In this document: one piece after another, positions 22,127-29,780 of the stretch
Layout: every line of letters begins with the position of its first letter
How positions within the stretch are numbered: position 1 is the stretch's first letter
Assembly: GCA_018780265.1 (NCBI GenBank)
Contig: JADMJV010000147.1
Location: 29,897 to 62,977 of the forward strand
Reading direction: 5' to 3'
DNA length: 33,081 nucleotides
Origin: a bacterium
GTDB taxonomy: Bacteria; Vulcanimicrobiota; Xenobia; Xenobiales; JADMJV01
The notes under the pieces: generated by a model
Seen by the model: the letters and a program-made list of their open reading frames with translations, nothing else
The model's database searches: none
What the model was told of the DNA's origin: nothing
Position numbers and translations under genes: made by a program

Positions 22127-25100
22127 CTATTCCTGGCGGGATGCTATTTTCCTGGCTTTCTGAGATTTGCCCAGGCCATCTTGCAAATGTTTTCGCATGG
22201 CACGAGTCAGCAAAGCGTGGTGATTTTTGAGGGCCAGATCAAGGGGAGTCTGCCTGGCTACGTCGCGTAGGGTTAAATCCGCTCCATTGAAAATCAAACA
22301 GTCGCACACGCCCAGGTGGCCTCTCTCGGCCGCCATATGCAAAGCCGAAGCCTGGCCGCGAGCCTCCTGAGCGTTGACCTGGGCGCCCGCCCCCAACAGC
22401 GCCGCCAGGGCCTTGAGACGATTGTTGGAAGCTGCCACGTGCAGGGCAGTGCAACCCCGGTCGTCGACACGGTTAACATCGGCCCCCTTCTTGAGCAAGT
22501 GCTCCAGCAGGCGAGTCTGACCGGTGAGGCAGCACCAAAACAGGGGGGTCCAACCGCCGGGCCCCTTCGCGTTGACATCCGGGTCCTTCTCGAGGAGCGC
22601 GAAAAGTGCCTCCGGCCGATCCCAGGCGCAGGCTACGTGCAGTGCCCCCATGGCCAGGCCAGAGTCGTAGCCCGGGTCGGCGCCCCTGGCCAGCAGCCAG
22701 CGTACGATATCCTCGCGCCCGATGAAAGTGGCCCACTGGATGGGCCCCCAACCAGTGTTATCGCGAGCGTTGACCAGTTCGGGATGTCTTTCCAGGGCTT
22801 GACGCAAGACTTCCCGGTCGCCGGTAAAAATGGAAATCAGTTGTACGACGCTCTGCCCTTCGGTGCCAAATATTCTTGAGTAACCATTCAGGACGCGCTG
22901 GAGTAATCGTGGGTAGGGACCCACATAGTGCTGCAGCAACTGTAGCGCCCGCAAAAAATAGGGTTCGGCGTCCTGGGTGCGTCCCTGTTCCAGCCGCACC
23001 ATTCCCATGTCCAGGTTGGCCTCGGCCAGAGCCTCATAGTTGGGGACAAGGTCCTGTTCGCCTTCGCTCAACAAGATGGCCAGATGGCTTTCGGACTGTT
23101 TAAAAAGTCGCTGGCGCACATACACGCGCGTCAGGTAACTCATGGTCGTGTGCACCAGGGGACTCTTGAGGCCAAGCAAAGAGTATTGGATTTCTAACGA
23201 CTGGCTTAGAAGTTCCATGGCCTGGGTGTCCTGGCCCAAATCGAAATGAAGTTTGCCTTTATAAAACTGAGCCTGCGCCAATTCTAGCGGGTACCGACGA
23301 GCCTGAGGCTGGAGCACAGCAAGGCACTTTTCCAATTGGTCCAGGGCCAATTCACGATCTTTTTGTCCTTCGAAGTTCATGGCCCAGTGCCGATGCAGGT
23401 TAGCCCGGGCCAGATGGGTGTCCGGCAAAATATGCTGATAAATGGCCAGGGCCTGGGAATAGTACTCGTCCGCCCGCTTATGCTGTTTTCGCTCGCGGCA
23501 CAAATTGGCCAGTGAATGCAGGCTGGCCAGGGTATTGAGGTGGCGGGCCCCCAATCGGTCTCGCGAGAGCAGCAGCGCTTCTCCCAATTCTTTCTCGGCT
23601 TTGTCGGTCTCGCCCAGGGCAAAGCTGGTCCAGGCATCTTCCACCAGGTTTTGAGTCTTCTTCATCAGGCGTAAGCGACGCGCATCCACGAAGGCCCACA
23701 GGGAGACGGCTGCAATCCCAAAACCCAGCGAGGCGGAGCAACCGGTCTTGAAAGAGTCGCTAGCCAGTTGGGTGACGAAGCCCACTCCCAGGCCCAGCAA
23801 AATCAACAAAAGGCCGCCCACGATCCGACCCCTGCGCGGGTCATCTGGGGCCAGGGGAGTGGGCTCGCTAGAGGCGGCCGGGCGCGTGCGCCGGGCGCGG
23901 TCCTCCTTCTCCATCAATTCGGCCCCTTGCTGCAAACCTTCCAGCAGGTGGCCTTTCTGATTACCCTCGATGAGCGTTACGTATGCCTTGGAAAAGACTC
24001 TGGGGTAGAGCTTGAGGGCGGCACTGAAGGCTTGACCCGACTTGATCTGAGCAGCCAACGACTCCCACAGCAAGGCCAGGCTTTGAATCTCGGCATCGCT
24101 GGCCAGAGATTCGAGGGCCTCCAAGAGAGCGCTGCCGGACTGGACGCGAGTGGCCAATTGGCGAGCACCCGTAGCGAGATGGCCGGTGAGGTTAGGAATG
24201 AAGTCCAGGTCGTCGATACTGGCTTGAGGGGTAGGCGGCGGGGCGGCTTTCAGATAAGGCTCCTGGAGGATCCTGATCTCCGCCGCCAGGGCCTTGGCGC
24301 TGCTCCAACGGGCCTCGGGCTTAGACTCAAGGCAGCGCCGGATCAAACTCTCCAGTTCTCCGGAGAACTGCGGTTGAGCCTTGCGCAGCGCGGGAAAAAC
24401 GAAAGGTGCCGTGGGCTTGAAAGTGGGATGGGCAAGGAGATAGAGGGTCGCGCCCAGGCTAAAAATGTCAGAGCGTGCATCGGTCTGGCCTTTGAAATGT
24501 TCGGGAGAGGCCGTGGAAAAGGTTCCAAGAGCCTGGGTGTCCTTGGCCTGCCCCGCCTTGTAGGTACGCGTCAGCCCGAAGTCGATTAGATACAGCTTGC
24601 CGGCAGGGGTATGAACCACGTTGCCAGGCTTCACGTCACGATAGATCATGGGTGGAGTCTGGTTGTGCAGGTAGTCGAGAGTCTGACACAACTGCTGACC
24701 CCAGTCTAACAACTGTTCCTCGCTGACTGGGCCCCGGCGCGAAACTTCGGCCAGGGTGCTTCCCTCGACAAAATCCATGACCAGGTAGAGGTAGCCCGCC
24801 TGCTCAAACAGTTGGTGTGCGCAAACGATATTGGGGTGCTTTAGCTTGCGCATCACGTCGAACTCTCGGCGCAGGGCGGCGGCACCTTCCACATTGTCAA
24901 GGCGGACTTCTTTCAGAAAGCGAGTGTCGCTGCCGTTCTTGCTCAGGTAACACAGACTCATGCCGCCCTGAGTCAAGAATTCGACCTGATAGTTGGCCAC
25001 CCGCGTGCCCGGCGAGAGACAGGTCCGGCGCGGGTCTTGGGGCAGGGGAATGCGATGCCCCCCCGTCTCTTCGAGCATAGCAACTCTGCCCAGCGCCAGC

Positions 25101-25675
25101 GACTCGCCCTTGCGGAGCGTGTCGATCAGATCGGGAATGCTCTCGTGAAACCAGTCGCTCAAACAGTTGGCCAGCGCCTGGCGATCTCTGGACAGGTCGG
25201 CACCGTCGCGAGTGAAGGTCAGGTCGATCAGCTTGAGCTTGTCAGCACGCGTTTTGATCAATTGTGCACCCGCCAGCTCGATTCCGACTTGCTGACTGCC
25301 CAGATAGTCCAGTAACTGACTGAGGCATTGAGCGCACTCAACCGGGTTGAGGTTCTTACGAGCGATTTTTTGGTCGAGTCGAAACCCCTGAGGAAACTGG
25401 GTCACCAGGTAGGCAAACCCGGTCTCCTCGAAAGCCTCCACCAGGTCGGGCAATAGAGGGTGCTGCAGCCGCTTGAGGCAGGCGTATTCCCAGCGCAGGG
25501 GGCCCGCTTGGGAGACGGGGAGTTCGCGCACCAGATAGACCTGATCGGCCTGGCTACCTCGGTAACGCGATTCTGCGCCAACAAACTCCTGGAAGGCTAA
25601 CTGCATGCCCCGCAGATTGGCACCATCGGGAAGCACCGAGGGCATTCCCTTGGGACCCTGAACTCTGACAGACAT
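22127..25675 (-). CDS. Pseudokinase-kinase-T2SSF-like-TM-TPR-ankyrin fusion protein
   Basis: About 1182 aa from ATG 25675; an in-frame TTG at 25744 adds 23. Domains: a degenerate kinase-like lobe (about 40-210) with LIDLTF for DFG and no HRD; an intact Ser/Thr kinase (about 228-472) with Lys255, YRDVKPGNVV (Asp347), LIDFG (Asp365) and SPEHF; a helical segment (about 495-590) resembling the type II secretion F domain (RVQSGSALLEALESLA, then IKSGQAFSAALKLYPRVFSK and LIEGNQKGHLLEGL); two adjacent membrane helices (about 618-663); TPRs (677-922); and ankyrin repeats (967-1167) with TALHVAASNNRLKALAALL. The membrane hairpin would leave both ends cytoplasmic. Co-transcribed with REC paralogue 2. 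Kinase activity is well supported; the F-like call is by pattern. Confidence 0.88.
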   Translation of the reverse strand: MSVRVQGPKGMPSVLPDGANLRGMQLAFQEFVGAESRYRGSQADQVYLVRELPVSQAGPLRWEYACLKRLQHPLLPDLVEAFEETGFAYLVTQFPQGFRLDQKIARKNLNPVECAQCLSQLLDYLGSQQVGIELAGAQLIKTRADKLKLIDLTFTRDGADLSRDRQALANCLSDWFHESIPDLIDTLRKGESLALGRVAMLEETGGHRIPLPQDPRRTCLSPGTRVANYQVEFLTQGGMSLCYLSKNGSDTRFLKEVRLDNVEGAAALRREFDVMRKLKHPNIVCAHQLFEQAGYLYLVMDFVEGSTLAEVSRRGPVSEEQLLDWGQQLCQTLDYLHNQTPPMIYRDVKPGNVVHTPAGKLYLIDFGLTRTYKAGQAKDTQALGTFSTASPEHFKGQTDARSDIFSLGATLYLLAHPTFKPTAPFVFPALRKAQPQFSGELESLIRRCLESKPEARWSSAKALAAEIRILQEPYLKAAPPPTPQASIDDLDFIPNLTGHLATGARQLATRVQSGSALLEALESLASDAEIQSLALLWESLAAQIKSGQAFSAALKLYPRVFSKAYVTLIEGNQKGHLLEGLQQGAELMEKEDRARRTRPAASSEPTPLAPDDPRRGRIVGGLLLILLGLGVGFVTQLASDSFKTGCSASLGFGIAAVSLWAFVDARRLRLMKKTQNLVEDAWTSFALGETDKAEKELGEALLLSRDRLGARHLNTLASLHSLANLCRERKQHKRADEYYSQALAIYQHILPDTHLARANLHRHWAMNFEGQKDRELALDQLEKCLAVLQPQARRYPLELAQAQFYKGKLHFDLGQDTQAMELLSQSLEIQYSLLGLKSPLVHTTMSYLTRVYVRQRLFKQSESHLAILLSEGEQDLVPNYEALAEANLDMGMVRLEQGRTQDAEPYFLRALQLLQHYVGPYPRLLQRVLNGYSRIFGTEGQSVVQLISIFTGDREVLRQALERHPELVNARDNTGWGPIQWATFIGREDIVRWLLARGADPGYDSGLAMGALHVACAWDRPEALFALLEKDPDVNAKGPGGWTPLFWCCLTGQTRLLEHLLKKGADVNRVDDRGCTALHVAASNNRLKALAALLGAGAQVNAQEARGQASALHMAAERGHLGVCDCLIFNGADLTLRDVARQTPLDLALKNHHALLTRAMRKHLQDGLGKSQKARKIASRQE

Positions 25676-25771
25676 GGCGAAAGCTTTGACGGTTTCCCAT
25701 GGTGTCCCTTTGAAAACGATTGCCGATGGGGTGGAATCGGGCAAAAATCGCTAAAGGTACGTAACTCTCAT

Positions 25772-25795
25772 CACACGCGAGCGGGCTCACGTGTG
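25772..25795. promoter_or_regulatory. 24-bp palindrome between the large kinase and REC-PP2C genes
   Basis: CACACG (25772-25777) pairs with CGTGTG (25790-25795), and GAGC (25779-25782) with GCTC (25785-25788). One mismatch separates the arms and GG is the centre: 10 of 11 positions pair. It lies 15 bp before the REC-PP2C ATG and 96 bp before the kinase ATG, in the only gap between divergent genes. A dimeric-regulator operator controlling both is likely; the regulator is unknown. Confidence 0.55.
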
Positions 25796-25810
25796 CTAGG
25801 ATCAGGCTGC

Positions 25811-26965
25811 ATGACTCTGCATTCTCCGCCCAGGATCCTGGTGGTCGACGATGCAGCCGAGGTACGGCTGTTGGTGCGAGGTTTGCTGGAGAGCGAAGAG
25901 TATACGGTGGAGGCGGTTGAGAACGCATCGCAGGCGCTGCAATCGCTGCGAAATTCGCCACCCGACCTGGTGTTGCTGGACGTCGACCTGCCCGACACGC
26001 AAGGAACCGACCTGTGTCGTCAGTTGCGGCAGCAAGGGGTGAACCTGCCCATCGTGATGCTCACCAGTCACAATCAAAGCCATCAGCGGGCTGCGGGGCT
26101 GAACTGCGGCGCCGATGATTACGTGGGAAAGCCCTTTGTGCCCGAAGAGTTGCTGGCTCGAATCAAGGCCCAACTGCGCCGCGAAGAGCGCTTCTCTCAG
26201 CGCAGTCAAGAGTTGCTGCGCCAGCGCTGGGATCGCATTCACCACGGTCTCCAGTTGGTGCAGCGCAGTCAGCAGCCCTTCTACGAGCGTCGTCCTTTCG
26301 AGCATCTCGACAGCGCCGTCCGCCACTTTCCCATCGGCCGCATCGGAGGCGATTTCTTCCTGCTGGAGCCGGTGGATGAGCATCGCTGCGCGGTGGTGAT
26401 TGGCGACGTGATGGGCAAAGGAGTTGCAGCCAGTCTGATCATGTCGTGGACTCTCTCGCTGACCCACGACCTGCTCTACGAGGGCCTGTCCCCCGCCCCG
26501 CTATTGACTCGGCTCAACCAGGTGTTGGGGGAGGACCTGTCCCTGATGGGAGTTTTTGTAGCCCTGTTCTGTGGAGTCTACGATCGAATCAGTGGGCAGT
26601 TTAGCTATAGCTCGGCGGGCTGCGAACCGCCCATCTGGTTTCGCGTTAACGGTCGCCACCAGCGCCTCAATACCCGGGGATTGCCGGTGGGCGTAATGGC
26701 CGACCATAGCTATCAAGAAGAAAGCTGCCAGCCGCAGCCTGGCGACCAACTCTTTCTGTTCACCGACGGTCTCAACGATTCGGTGCCGCCCGAGCAACAG
26801 GAAGGATTGATGCGCCGCCTCTATCGGGTGCTGCTCAGCTCCTGTGCGCTACCCGTAGAACAGCGAGCCGAACTACTGATGGACCACCTGCGCCGCCACA
26901 CCCGCGGCCAGTTGACCTTGAGGGACGACCTGACCTTTTTGCTGATCCAATTTCCTGGCGGGTAA
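25811..26965 (+). CDS. REC-PP2C (RsbU/SpoIIE-type) protein phosphatase
   Basis: 384 aa. REC domain 1-120: VVDDAAE, Asp57 (LLDVDLPD), MLTS and Lys107 (YVGKPF). A coiled linker is followed by a SpoIIE-type PP2C domain (160-384) with metal-binding acidic residues in GRIGGDFFLLEP (Asp181), VIGDVMGKGVAASL (Asp199), LFTDGLND (Asp319) and RDDLTF. Such proteins dephosphorylate Ser/Thr-phosphorylated partners, often anti-anti-sigma factors, when REC is phosphorylated. With two Ser/Thr kinases next door it could instead counter their output; that is inference. ATG 25811 is preferred over GTG 25793, which lies in the palindrome. The hybrid kinase follows after 27 bp. Confidence 0.94.
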   Translation: MTLHSPPRILVVDDAAEVRLLVRGLLESEEYTVEAVENASQALQSLRNSPPDLVLLDVDLPDTQGTDLCRQLRQQGVNLPIVMLTSHNQSHQRAAGLNCGADDYVGKPFVPEELLARIKAQLRREERFSQRSQELLRQRWDRIHHGLQLVQRSQQPFYERRPFEHLDSAVRHFPIGRIGGDFFLLEPVDEHRCAVVIGDVMGKGVAASLIMSWTLSLTHDLLYEGLSPAPLLTRLNQVLGEDLSLMGVFVALFCGVYDRISGQFSYSSAGCEPPIWFRVNGRHQRLNTRGLPVGVMADHSYQEESCQPQPGDQLFLFTDGLNDSVPPEQQEGLMRRLYRVLLSSCALPVEQRAELLMDHLRRHTRGQLTLRDDLTFLLIQFPGG

Positions 26966-26992
26966 AGAAAGGTCTGGGGGAGGGATAATAGG

Positions 26993-28696
26993 ATGGTCAG
27001 GCTAAAGAAAAAAGAAAACGAGTTTTTGGCGCGGGTCAGCCACGAGCTGCGCAATCCCGTGACAGGAATCGTGGGTTTTTTGCATCTGCTTTCAAAAACC
27101 CAGTTGGACGAAGTGCAGGGTGAATATGTGGCAGCCGCGCGCAATGGCGCCCAGGTGCTGTTAGACCTGCTCAACGGTCTTCTCGACCTGTCCAACGCCG
27201 AATCGGGCCATTTGTCGCTAGACTTTCAGCCACTGGACCTGCGTGAGTGCTTGGAAGCAACCGCCACCCTACATGCCCCACAGGCGCGCAACCAGGGACT
27301 GGAGATGGTAAGCTGCATCGACCCCCGCATTCCAGATGTGGTTATGGCCGATGGTCTGCGCCTGCGCCAGGTGCTGGCCAACCTGTTGGGCAATGCTCTC
27401 AAGTTCACCGACTCGGGCTACGTGGGACTCTCAGCCTGGTTGCGCTCCCACAGCGACAGCGAGGGAGTGGTTATCCGGTTCACGGTGGAAGACAGCGGTC
27501 GAGGAATACCTACCGAGAAGCAACTGGAGATTTTTCGGGCCTTCTCCCAGGCCCACCGCGAGGACCGGGCCCAGGGGGCTGGATTGGGATTGGCCATCTG
27601 CAAAGAGATCATCTCCGCCCTGGGCGGCATACTGGGGGTGGAGAGCCGGCCGGCAGCAGGGACTACTTTCTGGTTTGACCTGCACTTTGCAGTCAAGGTC
27701 CCCTCCACGATCACCGAACAATTGCGTGGCTTGCGGGTGCTTGTGCTGGAACCCCATCCCCAGAGCCAGGAGGCCTTGCTTTTTGGGCTATCGCGCATGG
27801 GAGCCCTTGTCCATATTGACCCGGAATATTCCTGTGACCTCGTGATCAGTCGGACGGTCACCCCTCTTCATCCCCATGTTCCTCACCTGATCTATAGCTA
27901 CCGGCGCGACCCGGGGCTGCCCGAAAACGCCCGCTATATTTCGCGCCCGCTGCGCCTGAGCGACCTGCTTGTGCCAAAAACTGTCACTCCAAACCCGCCC
28001 GAGTTGGTCGGCACTGGCCGGGCCGGGCGCGTACTGGTGGTGGACGATGATCCGCTGTGCCGCCAGTTGTTGGTGGCCCTGGCCAGCCAGCGCGCCGTGG
28101 CCTGCGACGGTGCCGGTGATGGCACCAGTGCACTGGCCTTAGTGCGGCAACACACCTACCAAATGATCTTTGTGGACCAAAACCTGCCAGACTGCAGCGG
28201 CCAGCAGTTGGCCGAACTCATTCGTGGCCAGGAATGTAGCGCAACCCTGGTCTCCCTGAGCGGGTCGACAGGAATCTGCCACCAGCCCTTTCAGCGTTGC
28301 CTCAGCAAACCGCTCGACCCCGAGGCCCTGGATGCCTTACTGCAACTATCACCGGTCGTGGACTGGCAAGTGCTGGAGCGATACAAGAAATACCAGACTG
28401 GTGCCAATCAAAGTCTCCTCTGCGATTTGGTGCAAACTTACACATGCGACGCTGAAAATCGCATGGAAGCCATCCAGCAGGCCGTCCAGGCCGGCCAGTC
28501 TGCCGAGGTGCGCCGGTTGGCCCATCAACTAAGCGGGGCAGCCTCCTCGGTGGGGGCAATGCTGGTGGCCGGCGCTGCCCGCAGCCTGGAGCAGGCGCCA
28601 GAACAGAACGCCCTGGTGCAGAATCTGCATTTTGAAGTGGGGCGCAGCTTGCAAGACTTTCAAAGCTACCTGCGTACTTGCAGTGGAACCAGGTAG
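26993..28696 (+). CDS. Sensorless hybrid histidine kinase (HisKA-HATPase-REC-HPt)
   Basis: 567 aa. His17 in RVSHELRNPVTGIVGFLHLL lies almost at the N terminus, so there is no sensor or membrane domain. HATPase: NLLGNALKFTDSG, VEDSGRGIP, GAGLGLAICKEIISALGG. A degenerate receiver-like stretch (about 240-320) precedes an intact REC with VVDDDP, Asp395 (IFVDQNLPDCSG) and the SKPL Lys. The C-terminal HPt has His511 in RRLAHQLSGAASSVGA. This is an ArcB/BarA-like phosphorelay without its input part, so a separate sensor must recruit it. GGAGG lies 12 bases before the ATG. Probably co-transcribed with REC-PP2C, whose receiver may be its target. Confidence 0.93.
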   Translation: MVRLKKKENEFLARVSHELRNPVTGIVGFLHLLSKTQLDEVQGEYVAAARNGAQVLLDLLNGLLDLSNAESGHLSLDFQPLDLRECLEATATLHAPQARNQGLEMVSCIDPRIPDVVMADGLRLRQVLANLLGNALKFTDSGYVGLSAWLRSHSDSEGVVIRFTVEDSGRGIPTEKQLEIFRAFSQAHREDRAQGAGLGLAICKEIISALGGILGVESRPAAGTTFWFDLHFAVKVPSTITEQLRGLRVLVLEPHPQSQEALLFGLSRMGALVHIDPEYSCDLVISRTVTPLHPHVPHLIYSYRRDPGLPENARYISRPLRLSDLLVPKTVTPNPPELVGTGRAGRVLVVDDDPLCRQLLVALASQRAVACDGAGDGTSALALVRQHTYQMIFVDQNLPDCSGQQLAELIRGQECSATLVSLSGSTGICHQPFQRCLSKPLDPEALDALLQLSPVVDWQVLERYKKYQTGANQSLLCDLVQTYTCDAENRMEAIQQAVQAGQSAEVRRLAHQLSGAASSVGAMLVAGAARSLEQAPEQNALVQNLHFEVGRSLQDFQSYLRTCSGTR

Positions 28697-28747
28697 GTCG
28701 CGAGTCGCCCACCAGGAAATGCCAGGCTGAAGGCAAATCATGGGGAG

Positions 28748-29665
28748 GTGAGCATCAATGCCAATTTCAGCTATGCCAATCTGGCGATGCCTCCCAGCCG
28801 AGGCAAAGCCGGAGAGAATATAACCGCGCGGAGCCCGCTGAAGGACGCCGAACCCACCGAAGTTTTCAGCCGTGGGACTGGAAGTCCCCCAGAAATACAG
28901 TCGCCTGTCCAGAGTCTCCCCGCAGTCGGGGAAAAATCGGTTGCGCAACCGGCCAAGGTCCCCACCAACAATGCTCCCGTGGTGCTCTCGATGGAGCCTG
29001 AAGCGGCGCAGCCAGGGCCCTCTGGAGTGAAGGAGTTGGGCGGGTGGAGCGACACGCTCAAGACGGTAGACAGCTACAAGGCATCGATTCTGGTGTTGGG
29101 TTTCGGCAGCAAGGGACAGTACAAGGACCCCGAGGCAGCCGAAATGGCACTGGACAAGGTTGCCGACCAACTGGACGCCGAGTACGGCAAGGGGAAGTGG
29201 TTGGCTGTTTTTGGCGGCGACTCTTACAAGGCGGATGCCCCGGACGTGGCCTCGATGGTGAAACACCTGCAAGAGCAGAGGAGTGTTCCAGTACTGGCCT
29301 TGCAAAGCGACAAGGTGAAAGAGTGGGGAGGAGTGGACAAGCACCTCGACTATGTTCACTACGTTCCGACTACCATAATCGACTCGACCGGTCCCGATGG
29401 CACGGTCACTTCCAAAGTCGCCTGGGGCGGCTTCATCGACGGCAAACCGGTTGGGCCCACGGCCGCCTATCTGGGAGACGACTTCGTGGGGGGGAAAAAT
29501 CCCCGCCTCAAGGGGGTCGTGGCCGTGGGGGGTGGAGAGATCGCCGGACAGGAGGCCGTCTACGCCAAACAGCACGGCGTCCCTGTTCATTACATTCGGG
29601 CCGAGGCCAAGTTCGACGTGCCTGGAGGAAAATTTGGCGCCATTGACGGGATGTTAGGCACCTGA
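28748..29665 (+). CDS. Rossmann-like (possibly SLOG/LOG-type) protein
   Basis: 305 aa. The N-terminal ~90 residues are low-complexity Pro/Ser/Ala-rich and probably unstructured. Residues 105-305 alternate strand and helix: SILVLGFGSKGQYKDPEAAE, LAVFGGDSYKAD, VPVLALQ, and VVAVGGGEIAGQEAVYAKQH leading into GVPVHYI. The last motif resembles the glycine-rich GGG-G-x2-E loop of LOG/SLOG nucleotide-binding proteins. This is tentative. No signal peptide or membrane helix. The GTG start abuts GGGGAGG (28742-28748), too close for an ideal SD; ATG 28787 in frame is the alternative. It lies 51 bp after the hybrid kinase on the same strand. Confidence 0.7.
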   Translation: MSINANFSYANLAMPPSRGKAGENITARSPLKDAEPTEVFSRGTGSPPEIQSPVQSLPAVGEKSVAQPAKVPTNNAPVVLSMEPEAAQPGPSGVKELGGWSDTLKTVDSYKASILVLGFGSKGQYKDPEAAEMALDKVADQLDAEYGKGKWLAVFGGDSYKADAPDVASMVKHLQEQRSVPVLALQSDKVKEWGGVDKHLDYVHYVPTTIIDSTGPDGTVTSKVAWGGFIDGKPVGPTAAYLGDDFVGGKNPRLKGVVAVGGGEIAGQEAVYAKQHGVPVHYIRAEAKFDVPGGKFGAIDGMLGT

Positions 29666-29733
29666 TTCGCTGATTTTTGCCTGGCGAGTGATCGTCCCGA
29701 CCCGGTGCAAAGTCGCCCCTGGCCGGAATTGGT

Positions 29734-29746
29734 CTGAACAATTCAG
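29734..29746. promoter_or_regulatory. Short palindrome upstream of the M61 peptidase gene
   Basis: CTGAACAATTCAG is a perfect 5-bp inverted repeat with a 3-nt centre, 34 bp before the ATG at 29781. It could be a small operator. A site of this size may also arise by chance. Confidence 0.25.
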
Positions 29747-29780
29747 GTTCGTTTCATGGCCAGCACCTAAGCTGGGTGCC

